A stretch of DNA of 64,000 bases from Microbacterium forte (GCF_031885415.1 NZ_CP116871.1:2356001-2420000); one strand, 5' to 3'; positions 54,295 through 63,424 are shown, counted from the stretch's first letter. Notes: a model not told the origin generated them from the sequence alone. Program-made: numbers and translations.

Positions 54295-55638
54295 TTACTC
54301 GGAGAAGTCGATGGCGATGACGTCGATCAGCGCACCGCTGGGTGCGGGCGCCACGATTCGCAGCTCGCCCAGGTCGTCGCCCGCGATGGACGCCTCGTGC
54401 ACCTCGAAGCTGGCGTCATGCTGCAGCTCGAGATCGTCGGCGAGGCGATGCACTCGGGTGATCGAACGCACCGGCAGCCCGCGCACGATGATCTCCTCGA
54501 CCGGCAGCGCGGTCAGGTGCAGGTAGAGACGGCCGGCACGGGCGGTGGTCGGGCCGTGGAAGTCGATGCCCACGGTGGGCTCGACGCCGATCACGGCCTC
54601 GGCGTGCGACTGCATCCACTCGGCGAACTCCTGCAGACGCTCCTGCTCGACCGCGGGCAGCGTGCCGTCGGGGCCGGGGCCGACGTTCAGCAGCAGGTTG
54701 CCTCCGCGGGCGACGACGTCGATCAGGGTGACGAGCAGCGACCGCGCGGACTTCTCGTTGTCGGGCCCCCTGCGCCATGCCCAGTGATCGCCGATCGTCA
54801 GGCACAGCTCCCATGGACCGGTCGGCGGGGTGAGCGGGAATCCCTGCTCCGGCGTGCGGTAGTCGCCCTGACCGGGAAGACGATCGTTGATGACGACGTG
54901 CGGCTGCAGTTCCTTGATCAGTCGACGCAGGCCGGGAGAGGTCCACTCCACCGCCGAGCGCTCCCAGTCTCCGTCGAACCACAGCAGGTCGATCTGTCCG
55001 TAGTTCGTGAGCAGCTCGGTGAGCTGCGCGCGGACGTACTCGAGATAGCGCGACCACTCCTCCGGCGACGAGCGACGATGGCGATCGGTGGCATCCGGGG
55101 TGTCGGCGAACTCGGCCAGCCCCGCGGCGGGCCAGTGCTCGAGCTTGTACGGCAGGTCCTCGTCGCGGAACGCCGGGTAGTCGGGGTGGTTCCAGTCGGG
55201 AAGGCTGTAGTAGATGCCGACCTTCAGCCCCTCGGCCCGCACGGCGTCGACGAACTCGCGTGTGATGTCGCGGCCGAAGGGGCCGTGCTCGACGCCGAAG
55301 TCGGACTGCTCGGTGAAGAACATGTTGTAGCCGGCGTGGTGGCGTGCGGTGAAGACGACATAGGTCGCGCCCGCGTCGCGCACGCGGCGGGCGAGATCGG
55401 CGGCGTCCCACTCCGTCGGGTCGAACGTCGGCGCCGTCGCCTGATACTGGGCGACTGTCACCGCATCTTCGACGGCGTCCTCGCCGGGGATGATCGAGCG
55501 GCCGACGAGCGGCCAGGAGATCTCGATCCCCTGCTGCGAGGCCTGATCCCAGTGCACGAAGATGCCGAAGCCCGCGCCGCTGAACCACTCACCGCCGGGG
55601 ATGCGGTCGGTGGGGCGTTGGAATCCTGCGTCAGTCAT
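54295..55638 (-). CDS. Alpha-L-fucosidase, GH29 (first)
   Basis: 447 residues, no signal peptide, so cytoplasmic. GH29 landmarks: FGIFVHWD, FTARHHAGYNMF, IYYSLPDWNHPDY and the nucleophile Asp222 in LLWFDGDW. It releases L-fucose from imported glycans. First gene of the minus-strand operon, 86 bases from the divergent second fucosidase. Confidence 0.93.
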   Translation of the reverse strand: MTDAGFQRPTDRIPGGEWFSGAGFGIFVHWDQASQQGIEISWPLVGRSIIPGEDAVEDAVTVAQYQATAPTFDPTEWDAADLARRVRDAGATYVVFTARHHAGYNMFFTEQSDFGVEHGPFGRDITREFVDAVRAEGLKVGIYYSLPDWNHPDYPAFRDEDLPYKLEHWPAAGLAEFADTPDATDRHRRSSPEEWSRYLEYVRAQLTELLTNYGQIDLLWFDGDWERSAVEWTSPGLRRLIKELQPHVVINDRLPGQGDYRTPEQGFPLTPPTGPWELCLTIGDHWAWRRGPDNEKSARSLLVTLIDVVARGGNLLLNVGPGPDGTLPAVEQERLQEFAEWMQSHAEAVIGVEPTVGIDFHGPTTARAGRLYLHLTALPVEEIIVRGLPVRSITRVHRLADDLELQHDASFEVHEASIAGDDLGELRIVAPAPSGALIDVIAIDFSE

Positions 55639-55664
55639 CGAAGCTCTCCCTTGAGTTCAAGATT

Positions 55665-55674
55665 TCCTATAGGA
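55665..55674. promoter_or_regulatory. Palindrome in the divergent fucosidase promoter, probable GntR/FCD site
   Basis: TCCTATAGGA, perfect 10-bp palindrome. On the minus strand it overlaps a -10 box TATCCT (55671-55676) placed 18 bases from TTGTGA; on the plus strand it overlaps TAGGAT (55670-55675). Bound protein would block both promoters. Confidence 0.6.
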
Positions 55675-55724
55675 TACGTGATAGACGAAACGGTTCACAA
55701 GGGTGTGATGAAAGGTGTTTTCCG

Positions 55725-57053
55725 ATGGCGATGTTCGAGACCGACCCCGTTCGCCCCGAGGCCTACCGAGAGTTCGAACGGCCCCTGCCCGAGTGGTTCC
55801 GCGGTGCGGCGCTCGGGATATTCGTGCACTGGGGCCCCTACTCCGTGCCCGCGTGGGCCGAGCCGACAGGCGAACTCGGGGCAGTGCCGCGAGAGCAGTG
55901 GTACGCCCACAATCCCTACGCCGAGTGGTACGCGAACACGATCCGCATCGAAGGCTCCCCCGCACACGCGCATCAGCAGGAGGTGCACGGCGGAGCCCCC
56001 TACGACGACTTCCTCGACCAGTGGAAGGCCGAGGCGTTCGACGCCGACGAGGTGCTCGCGGTCGTCGCGGCGACGGGAGCCGGCTACTTCATCCCGACCA
56101 CCAAGCACCACGACGGGGTCACCCTGTGGGACGCACCGGGCACCGACGGACGCAACACCGTCGCACGCGGGCCTCAGCAGGACCTGATCGGGGCCTTCGC
56201 CGAGGCCACCCGCGCCGCGGGACTCCGCTTCGGCGTCTACTACTCGGGCGGGCTCGACTGGCACTTCTCCGACCTTCCGCCGATCGAGCACGACGGCGAC
56301 CCCGCCCCCGATGACCTCGCCTACGCCGAGTATGCGCACGACCACGTCATCGACCTGATCGACCGATACCGACCTGACATCCTGTGGGGCGACATCCGCT
56401 GGCCGAATGCCGGCATCGCACCGGGACCCAAGAGTCTCGCGCACGCATTCGAGACCTTCTACGCGCGAGTGCCCGAGGGCGTCGTGAACGACCGCTGGGG
56501 TGAGTCGCACTGGGACTTCCGCACCAGCGAGTACGTGCACGGCACGGCGGTCGAGGTGGGCGAGGCGTGGGAGAACACCCGGGGCATCGGTCTCTCCTTC
56601 GGGCACAACCGCAATGAGACGAGAGAGCACCTGCTGTCGGCAGATGAGGCGGTGCGCCTGCTCGTCGACGTCGTCTCGAGAGGCGGCAATCTGCTGCTGA
56701 ACATCGGGCTCGAGGCATCCGGGCGCATCCCCGAGCTCCAGCGGCAGACCCTCGAGGGCCTCGGCGAGTGGAACAGCCGTCACGGTCACGCGGTCTTCGG
56801 CGCGCGACCGGAGGAGCGACTGCGGGCGTCCGACGAACCCTGGCTGCGCTGGACGCGCACCGACGACGCGGTGCACGCGGTCATCGATCAGAACGGGAGC
56901 GTTCGCCTGCCCGATCCCGATGGCCTCCTCGACGAGCAGACGGCCCGTATCGGTGACACCGGGGTTTCCGCGGAGCGCGTCGACGGTGCCATCCTGGTCG
57001 ATGTGGCGGATGCCGCGACCCCCGTCGCGATCTCGTTCCGCCCCCTGGCTTGA
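55725..57053 (+). CDS. Alpha-L-fucosidase, GH29 (second)
   Basis: 442 residues, cytoplasmic. GH29 landmarks: ALGIFVHWGPYSVPAWAE, IPTTKHHDGVTLWDAP, VYYSGGLDWHF and the nucleophile Asp223 in ILWGDIRWP. It differs clearly from the divergent fucosidase and belongs to another GH29 subgroup, so the pair likely splits linkages between them. AAAGG precedes ATG 55725. Confidence 0.92.
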   Translation: MAMFETDPVRPEAYREFERPLPEWFRGAALGIFVHWGPYSVPAWAEPTGELGAVPREQWYAHNPYAEWYANTIRIEGSPAHAHQQEVHGGAPYDDFLDQWKAEAFDADEVLAVVAATGAGYFIPTTKHHDGVTLWDAPGTDGRNTVARGPQQDLIGAFAEATRAAGLRFGVYYSGGLDWHFSDLPPIEHDGDPAPDDLAYAEYAHDHVIDLIDRYRPDILWGDIRWPNAGIAPGPKSLAHAFETFYARVPEGVVNDRWGESHWDFRTSEYVHGTAVEVGEAWENTRGIGLSFGHNRNETREHLLSADEAVRLLVDVVSRGGNLLLNIGLEASGRIPELQRQTLEGLGEWNSRHGHAVFGARPEERLRASDEPWLRWTRTDDAVHAVIDQNGSVRLPDPDGLLDEQTARIGDTGVSAERVDGAILVDVADAATPVAISFRPLA

Positions 57054-57064
57054 AAGGCACACCC

Positions 57065-57391
57065 ATGCGCATCGCCCTGCACTCCGAGATCCGCGACGGC
57101 GCGATCGACGATTACCGCACGAACCACGCGCGCATCCCCGATGCCCTCGCTGAGACCTTCTCGCGGATCGGCATCCACGACTGGACCATCTGGCGATCCG
57201 GCCACCGCCTCTTCCACCTGGTCGAGTGCAACGACTGGGACGCTGCGGTCGCCGCGCTCGAGGATGACCCGGCCGATCACGCCTGGCAGGCCGACATCGG
57301 GCGTTTCGTCGAGCTCTTCCGCGATGCGGATGGCGCCGAGGGAACCGCTCCTCTCGAAGAGGTCTGGGATCTGAGGTCGCAGATCGGCTGA
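57065..57391 (+). CDS. L-rhamnose/L-fucose mutarotase family protein
   Basis: 108 residues, the size of RhaM/DUF718 mutarotases. Family features: N-terminal ALHSEIRDGAIDDYRTNHARIPDAL, DWTIWRSGHRLFHLVEC and HAWQADIGRFVELF. It interconverts anomers of a 6-deoxy sugar; fucose is inferred from the operon. ATG 57065 lies 11 bases after the fucosidase stop. Confidence 0.9.
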   Translation: MRIALHSEIRDGAIDDYRTNHARIPDALAETFSRIGIHDWTIWRSGHRLFHLVECNDWDAAVAALEDDPADHAWQADIGRFVELFRDADGAEGTAPLEEVWDLRSQIG

Positions 57392-57445
57392 TCAGCTGAT
57401 CCACGAAGACCGGAGTCTTCGCGGCGGTCGTGGCAGAGTAGCCCC

Positions 57446-58945
57446 GTGACGCGGGCGTGGGTGCGGGAGCCGGCTGGTTGGCTGGGCGCTGCCGCTGTGT
57501 CGCTCGTCACCGCCGGTGAGGTCGCGTCGTCGGCCCGAGCAGATCTGCTCTTCCGCGACGGCGACTCGATGGTCGTCGCGATGCTCGCCCGCTCGCTGCT
57601 CTCCGGCGAACCGCTCGACTGGGCGATGTCGAGCGTGCTGTTCCTGCCCGAGTCCGCAGCGTTCACCGCCCTCGACGCAGCGGTGCCCGTCGATGCGAGC
57701 GGTCTCTTCGCGATCAGCGCGGTCGTCAACCTGCTCGCCCTCTACGGCGCCATCCGTCTGACAGCCGGCCGCGCCCGTGCCGGCATGGCCCCCGTTGCCT
57801 GGTCCGTGCTCGCACTCTCGGTGTTCGGGGTGCTCGCGATGACCGACGTCTCGGCGTCGCGCGAGGCGCTCGACCTCGCGTCGCTGCAGCTGACGACCAC
57901 CTATTACTCCGCGACCGTCGTCGCCGCCGTCCTGACGATCGGCATCGTGCGGCGCATGATCGACAGCCGCGCGCTCATGGCGTGGCCGTCGATCGGACTC
58001 GGCGTCGTCGCCTTCGTGTCGACCCTCTCGAACCCGCTCTACGCGGCGTGGGCGACGATTCCGCTCGTGATGTTGCTGGCGATCGCGTCGGTCTCCCCAG
58101 GGCTGCGCTCGCGTGCGCCGGTCATCATCGCGGTGCTGCTCGCCGGCACCACGCTCGGATTCCTGTCACGTACTCCGCTCGCGGCATGGATCACGAAGAC
58201 CGGCGTCGATTACATACAGCCCGGGCAGTGGCACGAATCGATCGACTACTACGGCCGGCTCGTCGGCGAACGGATGCAGAGCCCCCTCGGCGTGATCGGG
58301 CTGCTGATCGCTGCCGCACTCATCGTCGCAGCCGTCGTGCGCACCGTGCGGGCGGGCGACCCCGGCTCACGGCTGGTCGCGGCGATGGCGTGGGTCGCGC
58401 CGGTCATGGTCGTGGTCGGTGCCGTCATGCTGGGAACCCACGCGGCACGCTATCTGCAGCCGTTCGCCTTCGCACCGGTGCTCGCACTCGTCGCCGCTCC
58501 GCACGCCCTGCGGGTCGGCGACCGTGTGCGGCGACCCGCGGCGGTGATGGTCGGAGTCCTGCTGCTCGTCGCCGGGGGGCTCAGCATCCCTCGACTCGCG
58601 GATGCCGCAACCCGGCCCGATGCCGATCTCACCTGCGTCACCGACTGGGTCGACGCCTCCGGTCGCACCGGTGCCGGGCAGTTCTGGACAGTGCGCCTGC
58701 CCAAGCTGCACCTGGCCGATCCCTCACAGCTCGTGCAGGTCGATCATCAGCTCAACGCGTATGCCTGGCTGGTCGACCGCACGGACTTCGCAGTCGGCGA
58801 GGTGTCGTTCCTCGTCGAGGATTCGCAGACGGTGCCGTGGGACCCGCCGCGAGCGGTTCTCCCCGAGAGCGTCGTCGACTGCGGTCGGTACTCGATCCTC
58901 GATCTGGGCACCGAGACGCTGCCGCTGGGTCCGCAGCGCTCCTGA
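57446..58945 (+). CDS. Polytopic membrane protein, glycosyltransferase-like, function unknown
   Basis: 499 residues with ten or more hydrophobic spans and a soluble C-terminal domain of about 110 residues. The early loop LLFRDGDSMVVAMLARSLLSGEPLDW has the acidic residue placement of the first external loop in GT-C enzymes (Asp in RDGDS), but no firm family match is recognised. GTG 57446 is preceded by CAGAGT plus six bases, a leaderless pattern. Confidence 0.75.
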   Translation: MTRAWVREPAGWLGAAAVSLVTAGEVASSARADLLFRDGDSMVVAMLARSLLSGEPLDWAMSSVLFLPESAAFTALDAAVPVDASGLFAISAVVNLLALYGAIRLTAGRARAGMAPVAWSVLALSVFGVLAMTDVSASREALDLASLQLTTTYYSATVVAAVLTIGIVRRMIDSRALMAWPSIGLGVVAFVSTLSNPLYAAWATIPLVMLLAIASVSPGLRSRAPVIIAVLLAGTTLGFLSRTPLAAWITKTGVDYIQPGQWHESIDYYGRLVGERMQSPLGVIGLLIAAALIVAAVVRTVRAGDPGSRLVAAMAWVAPVMVVVGAVMLGTHAARYLQPFAFAPVLALVAAPHALRVGDRVRRPAAVMVGVLLLVAGGLSIPRLADAATRPDADLTCVTDWVDASGRTGAGQFWTVRLPKLHLADPSQLVQVDHQLNAYAWLVDRTDFAVGEVSFLVEDSQTVPWDPPRAVLPESVVDCGRYSILDLGTETLPLGPQRS

Positions 58946-59013
58946 CCCCCGAGGTCCCTCGCTCGTGGAGTGGCGCGAACCCGTCTCGCCCCACCCACAC
59001 GTCCGCCGCCTGC

Positions 59014-60075
59014 TCAGCGGGCGGGCGCCGCCGTAGTGGTGCCCTCGCGGAACCGGCAGGTGAGGTGCAGGGTGAGGCCCGGCTCACCCTGCAGCATCCG
59101 CGCGACCTGCTCACCCGCGGCACGCCCCTTCTCGACCGCCGGCTGCACGCTGGTCGTGAGCACGAGGTCGCCGAGCCCGTCGGCGGCGATGCCGTCGAAG
59201 CCGGCGACCGACAGGTCTTCGGGCACCCGCAGCCCCAGCTCCTCCGCCGCACGGATGACGCCCACCGCGATGAGATCGCTCTGGGCGAGGATCGCCGTCG
59301 GCCTGGTCTCGGCATCCGCCAGCAGCGTCCGCCCCGCAAGGAGGCCCTCGTCGATGAAGCTGCCTCCCGCCGAGATCGCCGGTGCATCCGGGAAGATCTC
59401 GCGCATGCCGGCGAGGCGATCGATCGTCACATCCACCGTCGCCGCATCGATGCGCTCCTGCGTGACGGGGCCCCGTTCGCGGCCCGTGTCGAGCGGCAGT
59501 GTGACGAGCGCCACGTCGCGGTGGCCGAGATCGCGCAGGTGCCGGGCGACGTCGGCGGCAGCGGCGGCGTTGTCGAGGGTGATCCTCGGGATGCCCTCTC
59601 CGGCGTCGCCCTCGATCACGACCACGGGAAGTCCACGGCTGCGGACGATGTCGAGCGATGCCTTGGCGCGCCCCGAGCATCCGATGAGCACGACCGCGTC
59701 GACCGGCGCGCTCGAGAGCGATGATCCGTCATCGCCCGGCTCGTCGCGCATCAGCAGGATGCCGGCGCTCAGGTCGGCCATCCCGTCGGTGAGGCCGTCC
59801 ATCATGGCGGTCGTCACCGGGTCGAGGAAGGCGGCGCGCAGATGCCCCTCGAGCACCACGGCCACGATGCCGCTGCGTCCCCGGCGCAGCGAGGCGGCGC
59901 GCGGATCGGGCCCGGCGTAGCCGAGTTCGGCCGCTGCGGCGAGCACCCGCTCGCGCGTTGCCGGTGCGACGTTGGTCTTGCCGCTGAAGACGACGGAGGC
60001 GGTCGACGTCGCGACTCCCGCCGCGCGGGCGACATCGGCGATCGTCGCTCGGCGCGGGGTCTCGTGACTCGTCAT
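59014..60075 (-). CDS. LacI family transcriptional regulator
   Basis: 353 residues. HTH ATIADVARAAGVATSTASVVFSGK (10-33) with hinge AGPDPRAASLRRGRSG and a periplasmic-binding-like sensor domain. Divergent from an MFS transporter with the palindrome 60107-60122 between them, which it probably binds. Confidence 0.94.
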   Translation of the reverse strand: MTSHETPRRATIADVARAAGVATSTASVVFSGKTNVAPATRERVLAAAAELGYAGPDPRAASLRRGRSGIVAVVLEGHLRAAFLDPVTTAMMDGLTDGMADLSAGILLMRDEPGDDGSSLSSAPVDAVVLIGCSGRAKASLDIVRSRGLPVVVIEGDAGEGIPRITLDNAAAAADVARHLRDLGHRDVALVTLPLDTGRERGPVTQERIDAATVDVTIDRLAGMREIFPDAPAISAGGSFIDEGLLAGRTLLADAETRPTAILAQSDLIAVGVIRAAEELGLRVPEDLSVAGFDGIAADGLGDLVLTTSVQPAVEKGRAAGEQVARMLQGEPGLTLHLTCRFREGTTTAAPAR

Positions 60076-60106
60076 ACTCCGAGGATAGCTCCCCCGGTTC
60101 CTGTCC

Positions 60107-60122
60107 ATCGAATCGATTCGAT
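60107..60122. promoter_or_regulatory. LacI-type operator
   Basis: ATCGAATCGATTCGAT is a perfect 16-bp palindrome with the CG centre usual for LacI-family sites. It abuts a -10 box TATGCT (60122-60127) that lies seven bases before ATG 60135, so bound repressor would block the MFS promoter. Confidence 0.8.
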
Positions 60123-60134
60123 ATGCTGTGCACC

Positions 60135-61394
60135 ATGGACACGGCTCTCTCTCGATCGCAGTACGTGCGCTGGCGCACGGCGATCTTCGCGATCTTCCTC
60201 GCCAGCGGTCTGTCGATCGCCACCTGGGCATCGCGTGTCCCCGACATCAAGCTCGCGCTCGAGGTCGACAAGGCACAGGTCGGCATGCTGCTGCTCGGCG
60301 CGGGAATCGCGTCGATCATCGGAATCTCGACCAGCCCCGCGATCATGGCGCGCACCGGCGCGCGCCTGGGCATGATGGTGTCGATCTTCACGTTCGCCTC
60401 CGGCGTCGCCCTGATCGGCATCGGTGCCAACGTGCTGGGCTCGTACCCGGTGGTGCTGATCGGTCTCGTGCTGTTCGGCCTGGGCAACGGCTGCGTCGAC
60501 GTCATGATGAACGTCGAGGCCACCGCGATCGAACAGCACTCGGGCAAGACGATCCTTCCGCTCTTCCACGCCTTCTTCAGCTTCGGCACCGTGATCGGCG
60601 CCGGCCTCGGCGCCCTGGCCGCCCAGCTGCAGATCAACGTCTTCACGCACACGCTCGTCGTCGCGGTGGCGATCGCCACCATCGGCGTCATCAGCATCGC
60701 CAGCGTCCCACGCCGCGCCGAAGCGCTCGACCCGACGACCGACGACGGCGAGAAGGTGCACTGGAGAGAGCGCATGCACGTCGCCCTGTCGGCCTGGCGC
60801 GAGCCGCGTACCTACGCGATCGGCGTGGTGATGCTCGGCATGTCGTTCGCCGAGGGCGGCGCCAACGACTGGCTGGCTCTCGGTGTCGCGGAGGACCACG
60901 GCGGCGGAACCGCACTGGGCGCCGCGGCCCTCGCGACGTTCTCGGTCGCGATGACCGTCGTCCGCGTGTTCGGCGGCCCGCTCGTCGACCGGTTCGGACG
61001 CGTCGCGGTGCTGCGCATCCTCTCGGTCGCCGCGGCATCCGGCATCCTGCTGTTCATCCTGGCGCTCAGCCTCCCGCTGGTCTTCGTGGGTGCGGCCCTG
61101 TGGGGCGTCGGCGCATCGCTCGGTTTCCCGCTCGGAATGTCGGCCGCAGCAGACGACCCGGCCAAGGCCGCCGCGCGCGTGAGCGCCGCGGCGACGATCG
61201 GATACATCTCCTTCCTCGGCGGCCCCCCGGTGCTCGGCTTCATCAGCGAGCACATCGGCCTGCTCAACACGCTCTACATCCTGGTCGGGCTGGTCGTGCT
61301 GTCCGGCCTCTTCTCGGGTGCCGCCCGTCCGCTGCGCACAGACGAGATGTCGAGTCAGCCCGCCGCCGCAGAACGAGTGCGCCCGACGAAGTAG
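60135..61394 (+). CDS. MFS transporter controlled by LacI
   Basis: 419 residues, 12 spans, with the fucose/sugar-permease-like N terminus (ATWASRVPDIKLALEVDKAQVGMLLLG) and GLGNGCVDVMMNVEA. ATG 60135 is used rather than ATG 60123 because the -10 box at 60122-60127 makes the mRNA start at 60135. Substrate unknown; possibly a sugar. Confidence 0.9.
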   Translation: MDTALSRSQYVRWRTAIFAIFLASGLSIATWASRVPDIKLALEVDKAQVGMLLLGAGIASIIGISTSPAIMARTGARLGMMVSIFTFASGVALIGIGANVLGSYPVVLIGLVLFGLGNGCVDVMMNVEATAIEQHSGKTILPLFHAFFSFGTVIGAGLGALAAQLQINVFTHTLVVAVAIATIGVISIASVPRRAEALDPTTDDGEKVHWRERMHVALSAWREPRTYAIGVVMLGMSFAEGGANDWLALGVAEDHGGGTALGAAALATFSVAMTVVRVFGGPLVDRFGRVAVLRILSVAAASGILLFILALSLPLVFVGAALWGVGASLGFPLGMSAAADDPAKAAARVSAAATIGYISFLGGPPVLGFISEHIGLLNTLYILVGLVVLSGLFSGAARPLRTDEMSSQPAAAERVRPTK

Positions 61395-61397
61395 GCT
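61392..61397 (+). promoter_or_regulatory. -10 box of a leaderless promoter (nucS)
   Basis: TAGGCT, six bases, then GTG 61404. The box overlaps the MFS stop codon. Confidence 0.5.
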
Positions 61398-61403
61398 CGT
61401 CGG

Positions 61404-62099
61404 GTGCGTCTCGTCATCGCCCGTTGCTCCGTGGACTACACGGGCCGGCTCAATGCCCACCTTCCGCTTGCCACGCGTCTGCTCGTGCATAAGGGAGACG
61501 GGAGTCTGCTCGTGCACTCCGACGGCGGCAGCTACAAGCCGCTGAACTGGATGAGCCCGCCCTGCTCGCTCGCCTCCGAGGAGCCGGGCGAGGAGGAGTC
61601 GATCGCCGGCGTCACCGAGGTCTGGCGTGTCACGCACAAGAAGACCGGCGACGCGCTTCGCGTGCAGATCTACGAGATCCTGCACGACACGAACCACGAC
61701 CTGGGCGTCGACCCCGGGCTGCAGAAGGACGGCGTCGAAGCCGACCTGCAGCGCCTCCTCGCCGAGCAGGTCGACCGCATCTCGGACGGTGCGACGCTGG
61801 TGCGCCGCGAGTACCCGACGGCCATCGGCCCCGTCGATCTGCTCGTGCGGGATGCCGACGGCGCGGCCATCGCCGTCGAGATCAAGCGCCGCGGCGACAT
61901 CGACGGCGTCGAGCAGCTCACCCGCTACCTCGAGCTGCTGGGCCGCGATCCGCACCTCGCCCCCGTGCAGGGCGTCTTCGCCGCGCAGGAGATCAAGCCG
62001 CAGGCGCGTGTGCTGGCCGAGGACCGCGGCATCCGCTGCCTCGTGCTCGACTACGACGACATGAAGGGCATCGAGTCCGGCATCCCCCGCCTCTTCTGA
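61404..62099 (+). CDS. nucS: Endonuclease NucS (non-canonical mismatch repair)
   Basis: 231 residues, the full length of actinobacterial NucS. N-terminal dimerisation/DNA-binding domain ([21 protein letters not shown]), C-terminal PD-(D/E)XK nuclease with Asp145 (GPVDLLV), Glu159 and Lys161 (VEIKRRG). It cuts G-T, G-G and T-T mismatches and replaces MutS/MutL in actinobacteria. Confidence 0.95.
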   Translation: MRLVIARCSVDYTGRLNAHLPLATRLLVHKGDGSLLVHSDGGSYKPLNWMSPPCSLASEEPGEEESIAGVTEVWRVTHKKTGDALRVQIYEILHDTNHDLGVDPGLQKDGVEADLQRLLAEQVDRISDGATLVRREYPTAIGPVDLLVRDADGAAIAVEIKRRGDIDGVEQLTRYLELLGRDPHLAPVQGVFAAQEIKPQARVLAEDRGIRCLVLDYDDMKGIESGIPRLF

Positions 62100-62149
62100 G
62101 GCGAGCTGCACAGATGTTCACGGCGTTCGGTCGCTTCGCGCACTGCCCA

Positions 62150-62155
62150 TAGGCT
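62150..62155 (+). promoter_or_regulatory. -10 box near the HAD gene start
   Basis: TAGGCT followed by GGAAGGC and ATG 62163; this spacing gives a near-leaderless mRNA. Confidence 0.45.
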
Positions 62156-62162
62156 GGAAGGC

Positions 62163-62828
62163 ATGGCTTCTTCCCCTTACTCGTGCGTGCTCTGGGACGT
62201 CGACGGCACCATCGCCGACGCGTCGGTCGGCATCCTCCGCCGCCTGAACGTCGCCCTCACGCACTTCGGTCACCCTGCTCCCACGCGCGAGCAGCTGGTG
62301 CACTGGATCGGGCCGCCGATGTTCCAGTCGTTCCAGGCGCAGGCGGGCATGACTCCCGAGCAGTCGGCCGAGGCCGTGAGCTTCTACCGCACGCTCGGCA
62401 AGGCCGACGGCTACACGACCGATGTCAGAACGTACCCCGGCGTGCCCGAGATCATCCGCGACCTGCACGACGCCGGCATCCCGCAGGCGACCGCGAGCTC
62501 GAAGCCCGAGATCCAGGTCGACGCGATCATCGACTTCTTCGAACTCCGCCCGTACTTCGTCACGACCGTGGGCGCGACACCCGACGAATCGACCCTCGCG
62601 TCGAAGACCGACATCGTCGCCGAGGCGCTGCGCCGACTGGCCGACCGAGGCGCCGACGTCTCGCGCCCGGTGCTGATCGGCGACCGTCACCACGATGTCG
62701 AGGGCGGCAACGCGAACGGCGTCCCGGTGATCTTCGTCGAGTGGGGCTTCAGCGACACGCATGAAGGCGACGAGGCGGCCTTCCGCGCCGCATCGCCCGA
62801 CGAGTTGCGCTCGCTTCTGCTGAACTGA
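62163..62828 (+). CDS. HAD family hydrolase (phosphoglycolate-phosphatase-like)
   Basis: 221 residues. Motif I DVDGT (12-16), cap domain with WIGPPMFQSFQ, motif II in ATASSKPE, motif IV IGDRHHDVEGGNANG. Cleaves phosphate from small metabolites such as phosphoglycolate or nucleotides; substrate not predictable. Confidence 0.92.
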   Translation: MASSPYSCVLWDVDGTIADASVGILRRLNVALTHFGHPAPTREQLVHWIGPPMFQSFQAQAGMTPEQSAEAVSFYRTLGKADGYTTDVRTYPGVPEIIRDLHDAGIPQATASSKPEIQVDAIIDFFELRPYFVTTVGATPDESTLASKTDIVAEALRRLADRGADVSRPVLIGDRHHDVEGGNANGVPVIFVEWGFSDTHEGDEAAFRAASPDELRSLLLN

Positions 62829-62942
62829 CCGGCGGGCCCGCCGCCTCCGGAGTAGAACTCTCCCCGGGGAGGAGCCTCAGCCCGCAGATCTCCTCCTGAG
62901 AGGCAGATCTCCTCCCGAGAGGGTGTCCGGGCACGTCCGTCG
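62829..62942. repeat. Palindromes and 19-bp direct repeats after the HAD gene
   Basis: GGCGGGCCCGCC (62831-62842) and CTCCCCGGGGAG (62860-62871) are perfect palindromes, and two 19-bp direct repeats sharing GCAGATCTCCTCC start at 62884 and 62903. The first palindrome may terminate the HAD message. Confidence 0.7.
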
Positions 62943-62979
62943 AGCGAGCGTCAGCCCGCGAGATCAGCTCACAAAGCAC

Positions 62980-63033
62980 AGAACTCCCCGCCGGAGGGTC
63001 GCAACGGGTGCGGGCCTCCGGTCGGGGAGTTCT
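62980..63033 (-). terminator. Terminator of the cold-shock gene
   Basis: Long near-perfect stem: AGAACTCCCCG-CCGGAGG (62980-62997) pairs with CCTCCGG-TCGGGGAGTTCT (63015-63033), one bulge. It lies 14 bases past the csp stop. Confidence 0.85.
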
Positions 63034-63046
63034 ATGACGTCCGCTC

Positions 63047-63253
63047 TCAGAGCGGACGGATGTTCTCAGCCTGCAGGCCCTTGGGGCCCTGCGCCACGTC
63101 GAACTCGACTCGCTGGTTCTCTTCAAGAGAGCGGTAGCCGGATGACTCGATGGCGGAGTAGTGCGCGAAAACGTCAGCGCCGCCGTCGTCGGGGGAGATG
63201 AAGCCGAAGCCCTTCTCCGAGTTGAACCACTTAACCGTGCCCTGGGTGCTCAT
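63047..63253 (-). CDS. Cold-shock protein (CspA family)
   Basis: 68 residues, single cold-shock domain. RNP1 KGFGFI (14-19) and RNP2 VFAHY (28-32) are intact, with NSEKG and [15 protein letters not shown] chaperone. Several copies are usual in actinobacteria. A palindrome overlaps its likely -10 box (63300-63321). Confidence 0.95.
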   Translation of the reverse strand: MSTQGTVKWFNSEKGFGFISPDDGGADVFAHYSAIESSGYRSLEENQRVEFDVAQGPKGLQAENIRPL

Positions 63254-63299
63254 GTACTGCCTGTTCTGCTGGAAAGAAGCCGACGCAGGATGCCCCGAC

Positions 63300-63321
63300 G
63301 TGCTCCACGCTAGTGGAGCAC
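63300..63321. promoter_or_regulatory. Palindrome overlapping the csp -10 box
   Basis: GTGCTCCAC-4-GTGGAGCAC, perfect 9-bp arms. On the minus strand its centre contains TAGCGT, a good -10 box spaced 16 bases from TTCCGC. It could be a repressor operator or, if transcribed, a leader hairpin. Confidence 0.55.
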
Positions 63322-63424
63322 GCGCTGAGCGGAAGTCCCGAGGTCAGCCCGTAACCCAAATGTTGCATGAGCGGTCATCCGCGGTCACACGAGGGGGCAC
63401 ACGAACGCGCCCAGAAAATGGTGT

